Assembly (NCBI GenBank): GCA_014155875.1 | Contig: JACEFZ010001353.1 | Location: forward strand, 1 to 64,000 | Direction of reading: 5' to 3' | From: Cepaea nemoralis | Taxonomy: Eukaryota > Mollusca > Gastropoda > Stylommatophora > Helicidae | Length of the DNA: 64,000 bases | Shown here: positions 1 through 11,639 of the stretch, one piece after another | How the letters are laid out: the number at the start of each line of letters is the position of its first letter | Numbering within the stretch: position 1 is the stretch's first letter | Notes under the pieces: model-generated | Told to the model about the DNA's origin: nothing | Databases searched by the model: none | What the model saw: only the letters and a program-made list of their open reading frames with translations | Program-made: the position numbers and the translations under genes

Positions 1-707
1 TCTGTGCAGATCTTCACGACAAAGTAAATCAAGGACATCGCTGATATCGGTGAGTGTCCTGCTCTTTTTGTCTGGATTGTTCCGGCAGAATCTGGTCACA
101 TTCCTTCCTAAGATTGAATATATATATATTATATCTATATATATTCATGATATCGATATATCTCTCTCTCTCTCTCTCTCGCTCTCTGCCTCGTCATCTC
201 TCTTAATCTCTCTCTCTCTGTCTTCGCTCTCTCGTCGTCTCCTCTTCCACCGCCACCTTGTAAATGCACACTGTTTCTATACGAAATAAAAGTTACAAAA
301 AGAATTTTTTTTTTTTTTTTTCAAATACAAGAAAGGAAGCATATGCAAGGAGCGAGTATGTACATATACCATGTCGTAGATTTTGTTGTGATGTATGCAT
401 TTGTTTTATTTGCACATGTGTCACTTAACACTAACAAACGGCAACGCTCTGCAAAATACACAAACAAAGAAACACACATTGCACCATGTTAATACACACT
501 GATTTGCACTGGTATGTATGACATAAAAGTTTTCTTTAATATCTGGGATCGTCATTATGCCTTCATAAATGTCACCGTTTTATCCCTTCCAACTTCCTAG
601 TTTGGCAAGATATGTGTATATTTTGTAAAACAATTACTAATAAAACACAAACTACCATTAATTGGTGCCTGGGTGAAATAGTATGCAAACCGCAAATGTG
701 GAACACT
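1..707. repeat. AT-rich leader with (TA)n, (TC)n and poly-T tracts
   Basis: Positions about 117-170 are an alternating TA/ATC tract, 161-230 is an imperfect (TC)n tract and 305-321 is a run of 17 T. No coding frame, SINE head or TIR is recognisable in the rest of this stretch. Confidence 0.7.
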
Positions 708-719
708 AATGTGGGGCAG

Positions 720-2921
720 GCCGGTCTCTCTGGCCGAGGGGTTACTGTCGTGTCTTCCTTTAAAGTGTCGTCCCTGGAGTGAGGGGAGTCAACACCCACA
801 TTATAATTCTTTTCCCCTATCAATATCCTGGAGAATCCACCAGCTTCCGTCCAACACATTCCATCAGCCCGTGGACACCTTTTCCTATCACTCTCTCACT
901 GTCGTACTATGCCCCCTCTCATTCTCCCCCAACGCAACATATTCAACAACTCTTGCTTCTAAAAATTAATAAAGATTAATTTATTAAAAGAAAAAGTGTA
1001 ACATATATGAGACGTGTATGCGAAGAAAATGTGTGTCGTGTATTCTAATGTAAACGTATAGTTCAGACCACAGAGTTCATGTTCAGAGTCCACTCATCAT
1101 GGCAAGGATTACACGACATCACAAGAATCAGCACAATGGACCTCACCGAAGTCGTGTCCTTCTCTCCAGACATGTCCTCCTCCAGGAGCTCTGATGACCA
1201 TGAGATCTGATTCCCATTTACATATATAATCCGTGAAAGATACTATTTTTGTTCCTAACACAACTGTTCCTAATAGTTTATAGAAACTCAGACTTCATAA
1301 TTCCTGGCAGTGAAAAAAAACATGGAACACTGTCCTATGAACATGACGTTTTTCCTTCTTGCGAAATGTTCTATAGTTTTCACTCTTAAACAGTCATTGC
1401 ATCTAGACTAAAATAGAGTTCTTTATTTGCTAGATATTGTCTGAAAGTTATGATTTCCTTGATACGTGGAACTACACTTCAATGTTTGGTGTCATCTAAT
1501 GTGAACAGCAGTTCCTACTGATCTATTAATACGTGGACTGAATATCCATCACTTCAGGTGTGTTAACGAATGGTATGAACTCATGTAGGATACTTATACC
1601 ATTCAGATCCACCGAGCAATGTTTATCACTTCTTCTAGCATAGACCCATGGAGAAAATTGCTGGCCAATCTTCCTGCTCCAAAATTTTATCCGGGATCGG
1701 ATTATTCAATGATTCTGTGTTCTTCATCCCGACCAGAGAGAACCTGTAAAATATATAACACAACTGGTGATAGCCTCCCCGTTACTGATCTTTATTAGAT
1801 AATCGTGGGCCATCGGCCTCGCTCAGAAAAATACAGTGAACCTAACTCTGTCAGGGACAGATGAACTGATCACATAGGTTTTTATCAGGCCAAGACAAGA
1901 AGACAACAAAAAAAAAAAACAGAACCAATTATCACTTCCCTACGTTAACCAGTTTCTACCATGCCACTGCCTAAATTAATTAGAACTAATTATATACTAG
2001 GTTCTACCTTATACGGCACTGCAGTTTACTCAATCACATCTAAGTTTGCCATGACAGGCACGTGTAAAATAAATCTAATAAATCCCGCACACGTTAGATG
2101 TTCTTAACTCCCTAACCGCAGTGCCAAAGCACGTCTTCTTCGATCAATGTTTCGAGTTACACTAGTTGTCCCCAAATTGGGTTTTTGGCAAACGCCTAAA
2201 ATTGGTCACGTGACGTTATTCTTTATGTCCACACAGGTGTTATTATGGGCAGATCCTCCATTGTCAGGAATCTATCTCCCCTGGCTTAATCAATGTCAGA
2301 TTCGTCCTCCCATGTTTTGACATCAACAACAAGCTAGCGAGTTACTGTATGGTCCCAACAACAGTTTTCAATAACAAGCCGCCAATCTTCTGTCGAGTGG
2401 TGACAATCACAGCCGCCATTTCGCTTGATGTCCGGAACTCTAAATGACAGACGGACTGTTTTCTCCCGAGCTGGGCACTTCCGCTTGAATCCGACCTGTT
2501 TATGAACTGTCAAAGTGGTGTATAGATTCATCTCACTCACCACCGAATGTTCCTATTTCGCCCACCAGATGTAAACACGTGCAGCTGCAACCCAGACTGT
2601 TTTTTCTGTATTTGTTGAAACAACCTGTGGCCTCGAACATGTCGGTAATCCGAACGCCGTTTATTGTCATCACTGGTTAATCACGGTGTTTTTCGTGACA
2701 GTTACAACACTTTCTCCGTAATCCCGTTTATCACGCAGAGTCTCGTAGCGGGAAAGAACTGGGAGCGGTTCGACCCCCGCTGGTGACTCGAGGGATACTG
2801 AGCCGGCCGCTCAGAAAGCAATGGCAAACTACTGAGCGTAATCTTGCCAAGAGATCAACAGACAACTGAAAGATGCTGCTGTTGACAGCGATGTCCTGTA
2901 AAGGATATGCAAACAAAAAAA
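720..2921 (+). mobile_element. SINE-C copy 1, split by a 1,955 bp insertion
   Basis: The tRNA-like head (720-745, including the A-box-like TGGCCGAGGGGTTA) continues at 2701/2706, where GGTTCGACC (2767-2775) is a B box. The shared core GCAATGGCAAACTACTGAGC follows at about 2818, then an A-rich tail. A 12 bp perfect TSD, AATGTGGGGCAG, lies at 708-719 and 2922-2933. The uninterrupted copy at 16.9 kb reads straight across the junction, which shows the middle part is a later insertion. Confidence 0.88.
746..2700. mobile_element. TG...CA element with 5 bp TSD, LTR-like (candidate solo LTR)
   Basis: This 1,955 bp segment interrupts SINE-C exactly. It starts TGTCGTG and ends CGTGACA, and GTTAC is duplicated at 741-745 and 2701-2705. 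TG...CA termini with a 5 bp TSD are the hallmark of LTR retroelement integration. I see no open frame above 100 codons, no second internal LTR copy and no reverse transcriptase motif, so a solo LTR or an internally deleted element is the simplest reading. A DNA transposon with very short TIRs (TGTC/GACA) is the alternative. An AATAAA-like motif lies near 966. Orientation is not determined. Confidence 0.6.
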
Positions 2922-3039
2922 AATGTGGGGCAGACTAAACAAGCCTCAGTGAATCTAGAGGTGAGGACAAGTCGCCGGCCTTAGATAGGGCACACATTGA
3001 GAACACCTGTTATCTGTATCATTGGAAAGAACTCATCAG

Positions 3040-3082
3040 CATATAACTAAACAGAGATAGAGAGCGGGAGAAATAGAGAGAT

Positions 3083-3121
<39 letters not shown>

Positions 3122-3190
3122 ACAGAGAGAGATGAGAGAGAGAGAGGGAGAGAGAGAGAGAGAGATAAACAGAGAGAGATGAGAAAGAGA

Positions 3191-3239
<49 letters not shown>

Positions 3240-3391
3240 GGGGGGGAGAAAAGAGATAAACAGAGAGAGATTAGAAAGAGAGAGAGACAAACAGAAAGAG
3301 GGTAAAAAGAGAGAGAGGATGAGAAAGAGAGAGAGAGACAAACAGAGAGAAAGACACAATAGAGAAGTAAGAGAGACAGAGAGAGAGAGAC

Positions 3392-3461
<70 letters not shown>

Positions 3462-3462
3462 T
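3040..3462. repeat. (GA)n compound microsatellite
   Basis: About 420 bp of imperfect GA repeats is broken by ATAAACA and GGGG interruptions, including a run of G at about 3238-3246. Open frames in both strands read SLSLSL or RERERE and are not genes. Confidence 0.95.
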
Positions 3463-3574
3463 ATGCACTTTACAGCCAATGTTGTAATGTATAGTCATTT
3501 ATAGTCTATTTATAATTATGCATGGATGTGTATGCGTTTAAATATAGATCTGTCTATGTATGTCTTCGATCGTT

Positions 3575-3747
3575 TTACCCCCCTCTCTCTCTCTCTCTCT
3601 CTCTTTCTGTCTGTCCCTCTCTCTTTCCTCCCCCTCTCCATACATTCAGCAAACCATGAATCTAAACGCATGCATAGACGAATTAGCAGAATTGCGCACG
3701 CACACATGCACCCGTGCACACACACACACACACTACCTGGCAAACAG

Positions 3748-3790
<43 letters not shown>

Positions 3791-3805
3791 GCACACACAA
3801 GAACA
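3575..3805. repeat. (CT)n followed by (CA)n microsatellites
   Basis: An imperfect (CT)n tract occupies 3580-3640 and a (CA)n tract with short interruptions about 3696-3800. Overlapping frames are repeat translations. Confidence 0.95.
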
Positions 3806-4440
3806 ACTCCGGACAAATCGTGTATGCCCACAGCCGTGAGCTACCCCCCAGAAAATCCAATTTGGATTTCTCGCCAGGCTACCCACACACAACAAGGGCA
3901 ATTACCGTGTTCATCAAATATTGTTGCCAACAATTTATGCCCATTATTTACTTTTCTCCTGGTCTCTGGCCGCTGATCGGATTCTCCCCGCAGAAAGTGC
4001 GCATCCGAACACAACGGTACAGATAATATATAGAAAGCCCGCCGACCGGCCCTTGCTGCCATGGGGGAGGTTTTTGCGACTTCCAATATTTGTGCATTCC
4101 AGTGTCGGTTGTGACAGCTAAGTTCGAGTTCCCTGCGTCGGTTGTGACAGCATGTGTCAGTGTGGCAAACCTATTTGTCCCAATTAATCGGCCGTAGATC
4201 TGATTCCGAACGCGGTAACTGTTGTTGAATTGTCATTAACTGGTCGTTAAGAAAGGATGGTGGCAATGCGGCATTAATCATTGCGTGTTTATTATTGCGT
4301 GTGCAGAATGGGTACATCCGTTCTGAATTTTTAAAAAAAACACCTAGCTTAAATAAAAATATAGCGCGCTATAAAACACATAAAATACCCGGCTGTCGCT
4401 GTGTTATGTGCACGTAAGAATTCAAATGTAGTTCAATGCT
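3806..4440. other. No recognised feature
   Basis: Unique-looking sequence. Short frames cover 3840-4120 but show no domain, and no SINE head or TIR is evident. GTCGGTTGTGACAGC occurs twice close together (about 4104 and 4138). Confidence 0.5.
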
Positions 4441-4453
4441 GACCTTAAGGTGT

Positions 4454-4693
4454 AGTTTAAAAGTAGCTTAAAAGTCGACAGGGTCGACTTCATTGCACCG
4501 GGTTTTATCCCATATGGTTCGGTCTTTTTTCGCAGCGCGGAAAGCGTCGCACACAGCACGAACTCCGTAGCTCTAGCGACGACCCACAGGGGTCTCCGAA
4601 AAATTTCACTCGTGAACCGAAAGACGCGGCCCGGAATCTAACCCACAACCTTCGGAACCTGAGTCAAACGGCTTGACTCTTCGCCACGGAGCT
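4454..4693 (-). mobile_element. SINE-A copy 1 (tRNA-derived) with TSD
   Basis: On the minus strand a tRNA-like head (CGTGGCGAAGAGTCAAGC) is followed by a degenerate B box (GGGTTAGATTCC), then a tRNA-unrelated body ending in GTCGACCCTGTCGACTTTT. CCTTAAGGTGT flanks it at 4443-4453 and 4694-4704, an 11 bp TSD. Other copies lie at 12.2, 39.1, 46.2 and 52.4 kb. Confidence 0.88.
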
Positions 4694-4869
4694 CCTTAAG
4701 GTGTGAAGTTTTATTTTAATTGTCCCGATGTGGGAATTTGCCGTGGGTCACTAATGTGATAGGGGCATCGCATTTGTATTCCTGTTTGGGGGATAGTTCA
4801 TAAATAAACACACATGTATTGTTTGGCGAGAAGAAGGAAATAGAGACCATAGGACGCACTAGACAATAT

Positions 4870-4985
4870 ACAAATTTAAAGCCAAAGTTACAGACCGGGA
4901 TTTGAACCTGTCACCTCCAAATGACGGAGCCTCGCTGCAGGAACAAGAGTACTTCGATGCATGACCAAACCAGACACCCCTATAA
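4870..4985 (-). mobile_element. tRNA-derived SINE head remnant
   Basis: On the minus strand the sequence has a B box (GGTTCAAATCC) about 55 nt downstream of a weak A-box-like region starting near 4975. The spacing suits a tRNA-derived promoter. The body downstream is not shared with the other families here. Confidence 0.5.
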
Positions 4986-5110
4986 AATATGCCTTCATTA
5001 GCTAGGTCTATCATACACATGAACCCACGACTATGGAATGCGGACAGAATTCGCTTCTAACCATTGTGACAGCACTATAGGTTTCATAATCTGTGTATTA
5101 AACCAGTACA

Positions 5111-5208
5111 AGTCAACTACTGAGCGTAATCTTACCAAGAAATCAACATACAGCTGAAAGATGCTGGTGTGACAGCGATGTCCTGTAAAGGATATGCACA
5201 CACACAAA
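5111..5208 (+). mobile_element. SINE-C/D core fragment
   Basis: Contains CTACTGAGCGTAATCTT, then AAAGATGCTGGTG, then GATGTCCTGTAAAGG and ATATGCA with a CA-rich end. This matches the 3' half of the SINE-C copies at 2.8 and 17.0 kb. The tRNA head is absent. Confidence 0.85.
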
Positions 5209-6264
5209 AAGTCAAATAACGAACATCCAAGCATATCAGAATGTAATGCCGTGTTCAGTATATTCACGAATATTTAACAAGAGAAAGGATAGGTCGGTGT
5301 TATTTTCTGTTTTGGGGATGTGCGAGTGCTCCACCTTGTCCAATGGTGCCTCGTAAGCAAGCAGAGGGAGAGGTGCCTCTCGCTGCCCTATCCTTACTGA
5401 AAACTCAAAAACATACAGTGTGAATCCAAAGAAAATGAACCTATCGGAGGTTAACCGCCGACATAACAATCTCTCAATGTGTGCCTTCATGTCTAGTTCA
5501 TCTATACAGGATCTCTTGCACTGCGTACTTCAGGAGATGCCTCCGTCTTCCCTTCTCCCCCACCCCTCCCAACATACACAAATTTCAGCACAGTGCACCA
5601 AAACCATAGCACCTGTTAGTACCCAAGCACGCTATACATATGCTGCGGGTTGTGTTCTGACTTACACATTTAATCTGAGCAGCCTGCCTCTTCTGTCTAA
5701 TCTGTTCCATCCATAAATGCGGAGAGATTTGTTAAGTGGCACCGTGCACTCGAGTCCTCTATGTTTTTCGCCCTTATCCTGGAGGACTAGACATCCAATC
5801 CACTTCCCCATCTTCAGGACGAAGAATACCCAATTTTCTAGGACATAATTTTTTTAAGACTTTCACACGCCTTGAATAGTATCGGGCATACGGTGCTAAC
5901 GCCATAATTTAACAGACCAATCGGCATTCCTTGAGCGATGTGCAGAATATAACGCCCGGCGCCTTTACCACCCAGGATAGTTTCTGCTATCAACTTTAGT
6001 CTGGTCAACCTGGGAACCAAGGTCAAGTTTCAAACCATTCCTGTTCTTATTTTACGAGAAGACAAATCGTCCCCATTAAGCTTTTCACCACGTCTCATCA
6101 AGTTAGTGCAGGACATCGTACATTGAAGCCATTCCGCCCCACGTGCTACACCATGGAAATGAGAGTTCAGCTGAGCCCGCGTGAGGTCTACCGGATGTCA
6201 TGGCCGTACTCCCTTGACATTTTCATTCCTGGCGCCATGTAGCGGCTGACATAAAGCACATTTT
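5209..6264. other. No recognised feature
   Basis: Mixed-composition sequence without a supportable gene. Frames of 60-98 codons (for example 5420-5716) have no recognisable domain and no splice context that I can defend. Confidence 0.5.
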
Positions 6265-6411
6265 CTGCAAATGTTAATCGCTCGAAATGCTCAAATATCG
6301 CTTCTTCTTCTTGTCTGCAAATGTTAATCGCTCGAAATGCTCAAATATCGCTTCCTCTTCTTCTTCTTCTTCTTCTTCTTCTTCTTCTTCTTCTTCTTCT
6401 TCTTCTTCTTT
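6265..6411. repeat. 50 bp direct duplication abutting (CTT)n
   Basis: Units 6265-6314 and 6315-6364 share a block beginning CTGCAAATGTTAATCGCTCG. The second unit runs into a (CTT)n tract to about 6411. This looks like slippage or unequal exchange at the microsatellite edge. Confidence 0.9.
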
Positions 6412-6539
6412 TCATCTCAAAACGGGACATGAGCCCTCTACCAAATTACGTATAGCCCAAAGTAGACTTGTCAGTCACAGGCTAGTTTTTGCAGCTACTT
6501 GTCTAGGCAGTCAGATAGGCTTAGTTAGTTATGGAATGA

Positions 6540-6875
6540 CGACTGCGACGACGACGATGATAATGGTGATGATGACGATGATAATAATAATGATGACGAA
6601 GATGATGACGATGATGAAGACGGGATGACGATAATGAAGAAGGGATGACGATGATGATGAAGACGCGGTGATGATGATGAAGACGAAATGATGACAACAG
6701 TTGTGACGACTACGATGATGATGATGATGATGATGATGACAGCGATGATGATGATGACGGCGATGGTGGAGACGATTATGATGTGGATGTTGGTGTTGAT
6801 AATGACGGGTTGTGACGACTATGATGACAGTGACAGCGATGATGATGGTAACTATGGAGACAACGATGTCAATGA
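6540..6875. repeat. Degenerate (GAT/GAC)n tract
   Basis: About 330 bp of GAT, GAC and GAA triplets. Frames in both strands read as Asp/Met or His/Ile-rich peptides produced by the triplet repeat and are not genes. Confidence 0.93.
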
Positions 6876-7865
6876 TGAAAACATAACAAACAGTATTCTC
6901 CGACAAACCTTATATCCAATAAATCTATACCTTCGAAGTCTTCTATTTCCCAGTACGCCATCAGACTTCAACTACTCTCTCCACATATATCATATGTACG
7001 CAAATCAATACCCGCAGACGTACTTCCAACGACATTGCGGCATTCCCGGCGACCGACATTCCAACAATAACATTGTCAGAGAAAACAAACATACCATAAT
7101 TCTCAATCTTACTCGGGCATCTTCCCCCGCCCCGTTCACACAACGACAAGCGTAAATTAAAAATTCTATATGTACGCTTCAAAGCCCGGACAAATACGGT
7201 CTCTTGTTGCTGCAGCTATCAGAAATCCCCATGGCAAAACATCGAACTGTAAGACAGAATGCCCATTACATCTGGCTGGTTGGTTCCTCGGTGTGTAGCA
7301 TCTATTTATACTGCTTGGGTTGTTTAAACAAGTGTTATCATTTAACCTGGGCATGTCTGCCTCTGGGCCTCGTCAGGGTGGCCTGAGAAGGATCTTCTAG
7401 CAGCGGTGCTGGGTGAAAGGAGAGGCAGGGAGGAGGTTCTGATGAACTCTAGAAGCCATGCTGAGAGAGAGGCATATATTTGCTTGATTAATTAAAAAAC
7501 ACCATACTGACATCGTGAAAATTTGAACAGCGAAGAACACTGTCTCATAAACAGAATGGTGCCTCGGAAATATGTCGGCCTTATGAAACGCCACAAATAT
7601 TTGGAAAGAACAGTATCTCAAGGTTTGTTTCCTGAAAGTCAGGGGTCAACTAGGCCAACTAACGTGAAGATGGACACATTACTAAAGCCACGTTGGGGCA
7701 TGAAAATGCACGAGGCAGAGGAATCGGTAGGGGTCCAGGATCTTTCAGGCAGGCCGTGATGGAAGCGACGTCCTGTACAGGACCGGCTACATGATTATAG
7801 ATTTATACAGACTGGAGGAAAGAGTGTGAGTGGATGCGGGTTTCCATAAGTCGTTTTATTCGGGA
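6876..7865. other. No recognised feature
   Basis: No domain-bearing frame. A short match to the SINE core (GCGACGTCCTGTACAGGACC) lies near 7763 but is too short to call an element. Confidence 0.45.
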
Positions 7866-8108
7866 GCCTGGTCTGCACCAGACATCGGTGTTTCCTTATG
7901 TCGAGGTAGAGGGTTGACCCCTACACCGGTCAGCTGGACTACAAAGTTAACATCACGTCCTAAATCCTAAGTAGATTAGAAGTCGGAGTGGGTTCGCCTG
8001 ATAGCGAGGGACACTGGTAGTATGGAAAGCTAATCAACACGCAAAGATCAGTCCAGTGTACTAGAAGTAGAAGCAGGTGTATGGACTAGGCTTGAGTTCA
8101 AAGCGAGC
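7866..8108 (+). mobile_element. SINE-B copy 1 (degenerate)
   Basis: GGGTTGACCCC is a B-box-like motif, followed by the SINE-B body motifs GAAGTCGGAGTGGGTTCGCC, GGAAAGCTAATC and CTTGAGTTCAAAGCGAGCGA. The A-box half is decayed. Better copies are at 11.9 and 52.1 kb. Confidence 0.75.
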
Positions 8109-8234
8109 GAACACCCAAAGAAAACGACACCTACCCAACTACCAGAGGGATGCCGGGTTGGTAAATGTGACATGGGCACGGTGGACGTCGTGCATCTTAC
8201 CAAGACAACAGAGAGCCAACAATACCAGCTGAAC

Positions 8235-8357
8235 GGGACGCAGAGGTGATTCCAAGGCACCAGGGCCGGGTTATATACTGGCCAAGACCTATTGACGCGT
8301 CCTCGTCGAGAGTCCTGGGCAACAGGTCCCTTCGGGGTCCTGGCTAAAGTCAGTAGG
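8235..8357 (+). ncRNA. HDV-like ribozyme fold in RzR copy 1 (P1 damaged)
   Basis: Same architecture as copies 2 and 3: a GGGACGC 5' strand, a 9 bp P2, J1/4 GGGCAAC, P4 capped by UUCG and J4/2 CUAA (fits CNRA). The P1 3' strand reads GAGUCCU, which leaves a G-A mismatch at pair 6, so cleavage may be impaired. P2 carries an A-to-G change that turns U-A into U-G and keeps the pair. Confidence 0.65.
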
Positions 8358-8568
8358 ATCGCCGATTCCTCCGAAGTCGGAGAGTGTCTGCCTGTACGGC
8401 GAGGAACCACCATTCTGCACACCAATAAGCCAGACATGGGACAACGGATACTCACGCAAACCTCAGGTCCTGTATGACATCACACTGATGTTGGACAACA
8501 GGATGCCTTCATCCGACATACAGGACTTCGCGTTGGAGCTCAAGCCAACGAACACAAGCAAGCAAGCA
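8235..8568 (+). mobile_element. RzR retroposon copy 1 with TSD
   Basis: This ~334 bp element starts GGGACGCAG and ends with two to three AAGC units. An ACCAGCTGAAC(G) TSD lies at 8224-8235 and 8569-8580; the G at the junction is ambiguous. It is full length by comparison with copies at 30.1 and 53.8 kb. No tRNA, 5S or 7SL head is recognisable. It contains the 10 bp stem GTCCTGTATG/CATACAGGAC near the 3' end. The TSD and tail imply target-primed reverse transcription by a LINE that I cannot identify here. Confidence 0.9.
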
Positions 8569-8580
8569 ACCAGCTGAACG

Positions 8581-8940
8581 AACTCTGGAACGATGCTGCA
8601 TTGACAGACAGGCAGGCGTGTCATAAACTGCAAAGATATGCCTCTGGCTCGGTGTACAATGTAGATGGAAATGTGCGTGCGTGTGGCGGGTTGTGGGTGA
8701 GGTGGGTTGTAGGTGAGGTAGTATTTTATTAAACGATGTAAGCTTTAGAAACGACACCAAAATAACAACCATAGTCTGATCGATTTCACACGAAGGGATG
8801 TTACAGCGTGCTCGAATAGTGGATACAAAATTGGAACCTCACGTGAATGAGAGATGCACGTACACATAGAGGTGCCTACACTGCACAGTTGTACCAACAC
8901 ACACAGACACTTTTGTGGCGTAATAAATAATAGTAAAATA
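8581..8940. other. No recognised feature
   Basis: No frame with a domain. GGTGGGTTGTGGGTGAGG-like G-rich text lies near 8690-8720. Confidence 0.45.
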
Positions 8941-8954
8941 CAGGAACAAGGCTA

Positions 8955-9113
<159 letters not shown>

Positions 9114-9225
9114 GTCGTTGTAAATAAGTAACACCGACCCACTGACACTCTATACAGATGTGCATGGTGCAAGCCCCACATCTTCAGGCCCATTGACAAT
9201 TATGAGTACTGTGGTCAATATAGGA

Positions 9226-9310
9226 GCTGATCCACGACTCTGATGATCGAGTGAGATGGCAGAACATGACCGCCCACGCTTACCGACATGGCACATGATG
9301 AATGGATGGT
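9226..9310 (+). mobile_element. RTE-R 3'-end fragment
   Basis: Near-identical to the last ~80 bp of the RTE-R coding end at 27.3 kb (GAGCTGATCCACGACTCTGA then CCCACGCTTACCGACATGGC). It ends in ATGATGAATGGATGG, a decayed (GAT)n tail. Confidence 0.88.
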
Positions 9311-9389
9311 CAATATCACGGAAGCCGCCTTAACTTCCCATGAAATTGTCCTGGTACTTTTATTAAGCTGGTGCCGTCTGAGAGCACTT

Positions 9390-9470
9390 AAAAAGAAACC
9401 CTCGCTTCCACGTGAACTCGAACGCATGACCACTAAGCCGCTAGGCAATAGAGCCAGCCGTGGCGCTAAC
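9390..9470 (-). mobile_element. tRNA-like SINE head remnant
   Basis: The minus strand reads GCCTAGCGGCTTAGTGGTC and then GCGTTCGAGTTCA, resembling A and B boxes with shortened spacing. The body is unrelated to the families named here. Confidence 0.4.
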
Positions 9471-10584
9471 TGCGTTCCCAAAATAAAATAACGGGATCCA
9501 TCAAATGCAGCCATCAGCATAAAACAATCAATTTCTGACAACATCAACAATGTTGCATGTCCTTCGTGGAACGTTTCGTTCAACCCCTGCTTGATTTTAC
9601 ATAAAACAACACCAGACAGTTCTCTTCGCGCAAGGCCTCCATTTACTGAAGGAAAGAAGAGTAAGAAAATCCTTGCAGATAATTGCCCATTAAACAGAAC
9701 CGTGTCCTCATCAAACCATCTTCATCCAGCCAGCCATTAATCTACCGCTGGAGCTTTTCTATCCAAAGCACCAAAGCTACACTGGAGTATGTCGTCTGCA
9801 AACTACAGCCGGCATCGATCTAATTTACCAACAATAGCCCCCGTGCCGCGCTGCTCTTCCCAGAAGCCACCCAGTCAGACGAACTCAAACCCCCCTGTAA
9901 AAAATCACCCGGACAAACAGAATCCCACGTTACCAATCTCGCCCAGGCGACCAACATTAAACAATCCCTGGTGACCCTGGGTACGGGGTACGGTCGTCGG
10001 TTGTGAGAGCGGTTCTCAAAGAGATGCTTTCACACACGCTAAACGCCAACGGGGGGCGGACAAACAGGGGAAACCGCCGGTAACTATTAAGACAATATCG
10101 GGGACTGGGTGCTCGAGACTGCGCTAATTCAATCAAGAGAAAAATGATATTTTTCATCGGAAGAAGCGGGGTAATTTCAAGTTGGGATTCATTCGAGCCG
10201 CGTAGACGTGTCTCTACAGTCGGTTCTATAGATTGTACATAATTTGATCATGGCGGTGGTTGGTTGCCATGGTGAGCGTGGCCAATGTTGATATTCATGA
10301 TGGCGTTGATGATAATATGATGATGACGACAGTGATGAAGAGGAATACGCTAACTATGAGGATTAGATGGATGCCGCTACGAAACGACAATGAACTTAGT
10401 GGTGGTGCGCACGAGTCCTCCGAATGTTTGGCAATCGTCTGAAAAGACTAGACGCAGGATCCACTACCCGTGGTTAGCAAACTTTCATTGTCTACTCCCA
10501 CATTTTTAATGTCTCTTGGCCTCAAAAACTAGCTCACATGTCAAACTCTATCATACACCTATGTATGTAGACAGATAATAGTCA
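9471..10584. other. No recognised feature
   Basis: About 1.1 kb without a defensible gene or repeat. Small imperfect GAT-rich stretches lie near 10290-10350. Confidence 0.45.
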
Positions 10585-11200
10585 TTGTATGCCTGCTTGC
10601 CTGTCTGCCCCTGTCTTGTCTATCTTTCTACATGTGTATTCTGTCCGTCGCTGTCTTGTCTGTCTTTCTATATGTGTATTCTGTCAGTCTCTGTCTTGTC
10701 TGTCTTTCTATATGTGTATTCTGTTCGTATCTGTCTTGTCTGTCTTTCTATATGTTTATTTTGTCCGTCTGTCTTTCTATAGTGTATTCTGTCTGTCGCT
10801 GTCTTGTCTGTCTTTGCATATTTGTATTATGTATGTATGTCTCTCTTGTCTGTCTTTAAATATGTATATTCCATCCGTCTCTGTCTTGTCTGACTTTCAA
10901 AATATGTATTCTGCCTGTCTCTGTCTTGTCTGTCTTTCTATATGTGTATTCTGTCTGCCTCTGTCTTGTCTGTCTTTCTACATGTTTATTCTGCCTGTCT
11001 CTGTCTTTCTATATGAGTATTCTGCCTGTCTCTGTCTTGTCTGTCTTTCAATGAGTGTATTATGTCTGTCTTTCTACGTGTGTATTCTGCCTGTCTCTGT
11101 CTTTCTATGTGTATTCTGCCTGTCTCTGACTTGTCTGTCTTTCTATTTGTGTATGCTGTTTGTGTCTCTGTTTTGTCTATCTTTCCATATCTGTATTCTC
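10585..11200. repeat. ~40 bp CT-rich minisatellite
   Basis: About 15 units of roughly 40 bp built on CTGTCTTGTCTGTCTTTC followed by TATATGTGTATTCTGT, with shortened units near 10775 and 11060. A 213-codon frame (10589-11230, plus strand) is open through it because the unit lacks stops; its Cys/Leu/Ser/Val-rich product is a repeat translation. Confidence 0.92.
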
Positions 11201-11639
11201 CCTGCCTCCCGGTCGTGTTTTGTGGGGTAAAACCCCCACGCCCCCGAAGCCACGAGTTTAGTGTGTGACCTGCAAAGTCCATTTGAAGTCCAACCACAAG
11301 TGGTTTGTCGAAGCAAAATTGCCTTGCTATCCCAGGAGACATCCCTACAACTCGGTGGAGCTCAGGACTGTCACAGTTGGTAATAGCGCAGCTATAACAG
11401 CTTCTAGCATAGCTGAATAGTTGGAAATTGTTCCATCGACGTATCCTCCTTAGCAATGTTGACGCAAGAACAGATAAGCAAACAGAGATTACCGGCTACT
11501 TTTGGGAATTCATTTCTTTCATTTGCCTGGGATAGTGTACTGGTGTGTGGCTGGTAGAGATTTACCAGCATACCAGCCCATGTGGACTGTCAACTGGGTG
11601 CTGCTTTTCAGTTGCACTGGGATGGAAATTAAATACGAC

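Noticed and set aside
3036..3479. Long SLSLSL/RERERE open frames at this and many other GA loci
   Set aside because: They are direct translations of (GA)n/(CT)n, which has no stops in any frame; no start context or non-repeat domain.
10589..11230. Cys-rich 213-codon product as a possible secreted peptide
   Set aside because: The residues follow the 40 bp unit; no signal peptide or cysteine framework independent of the repeat.
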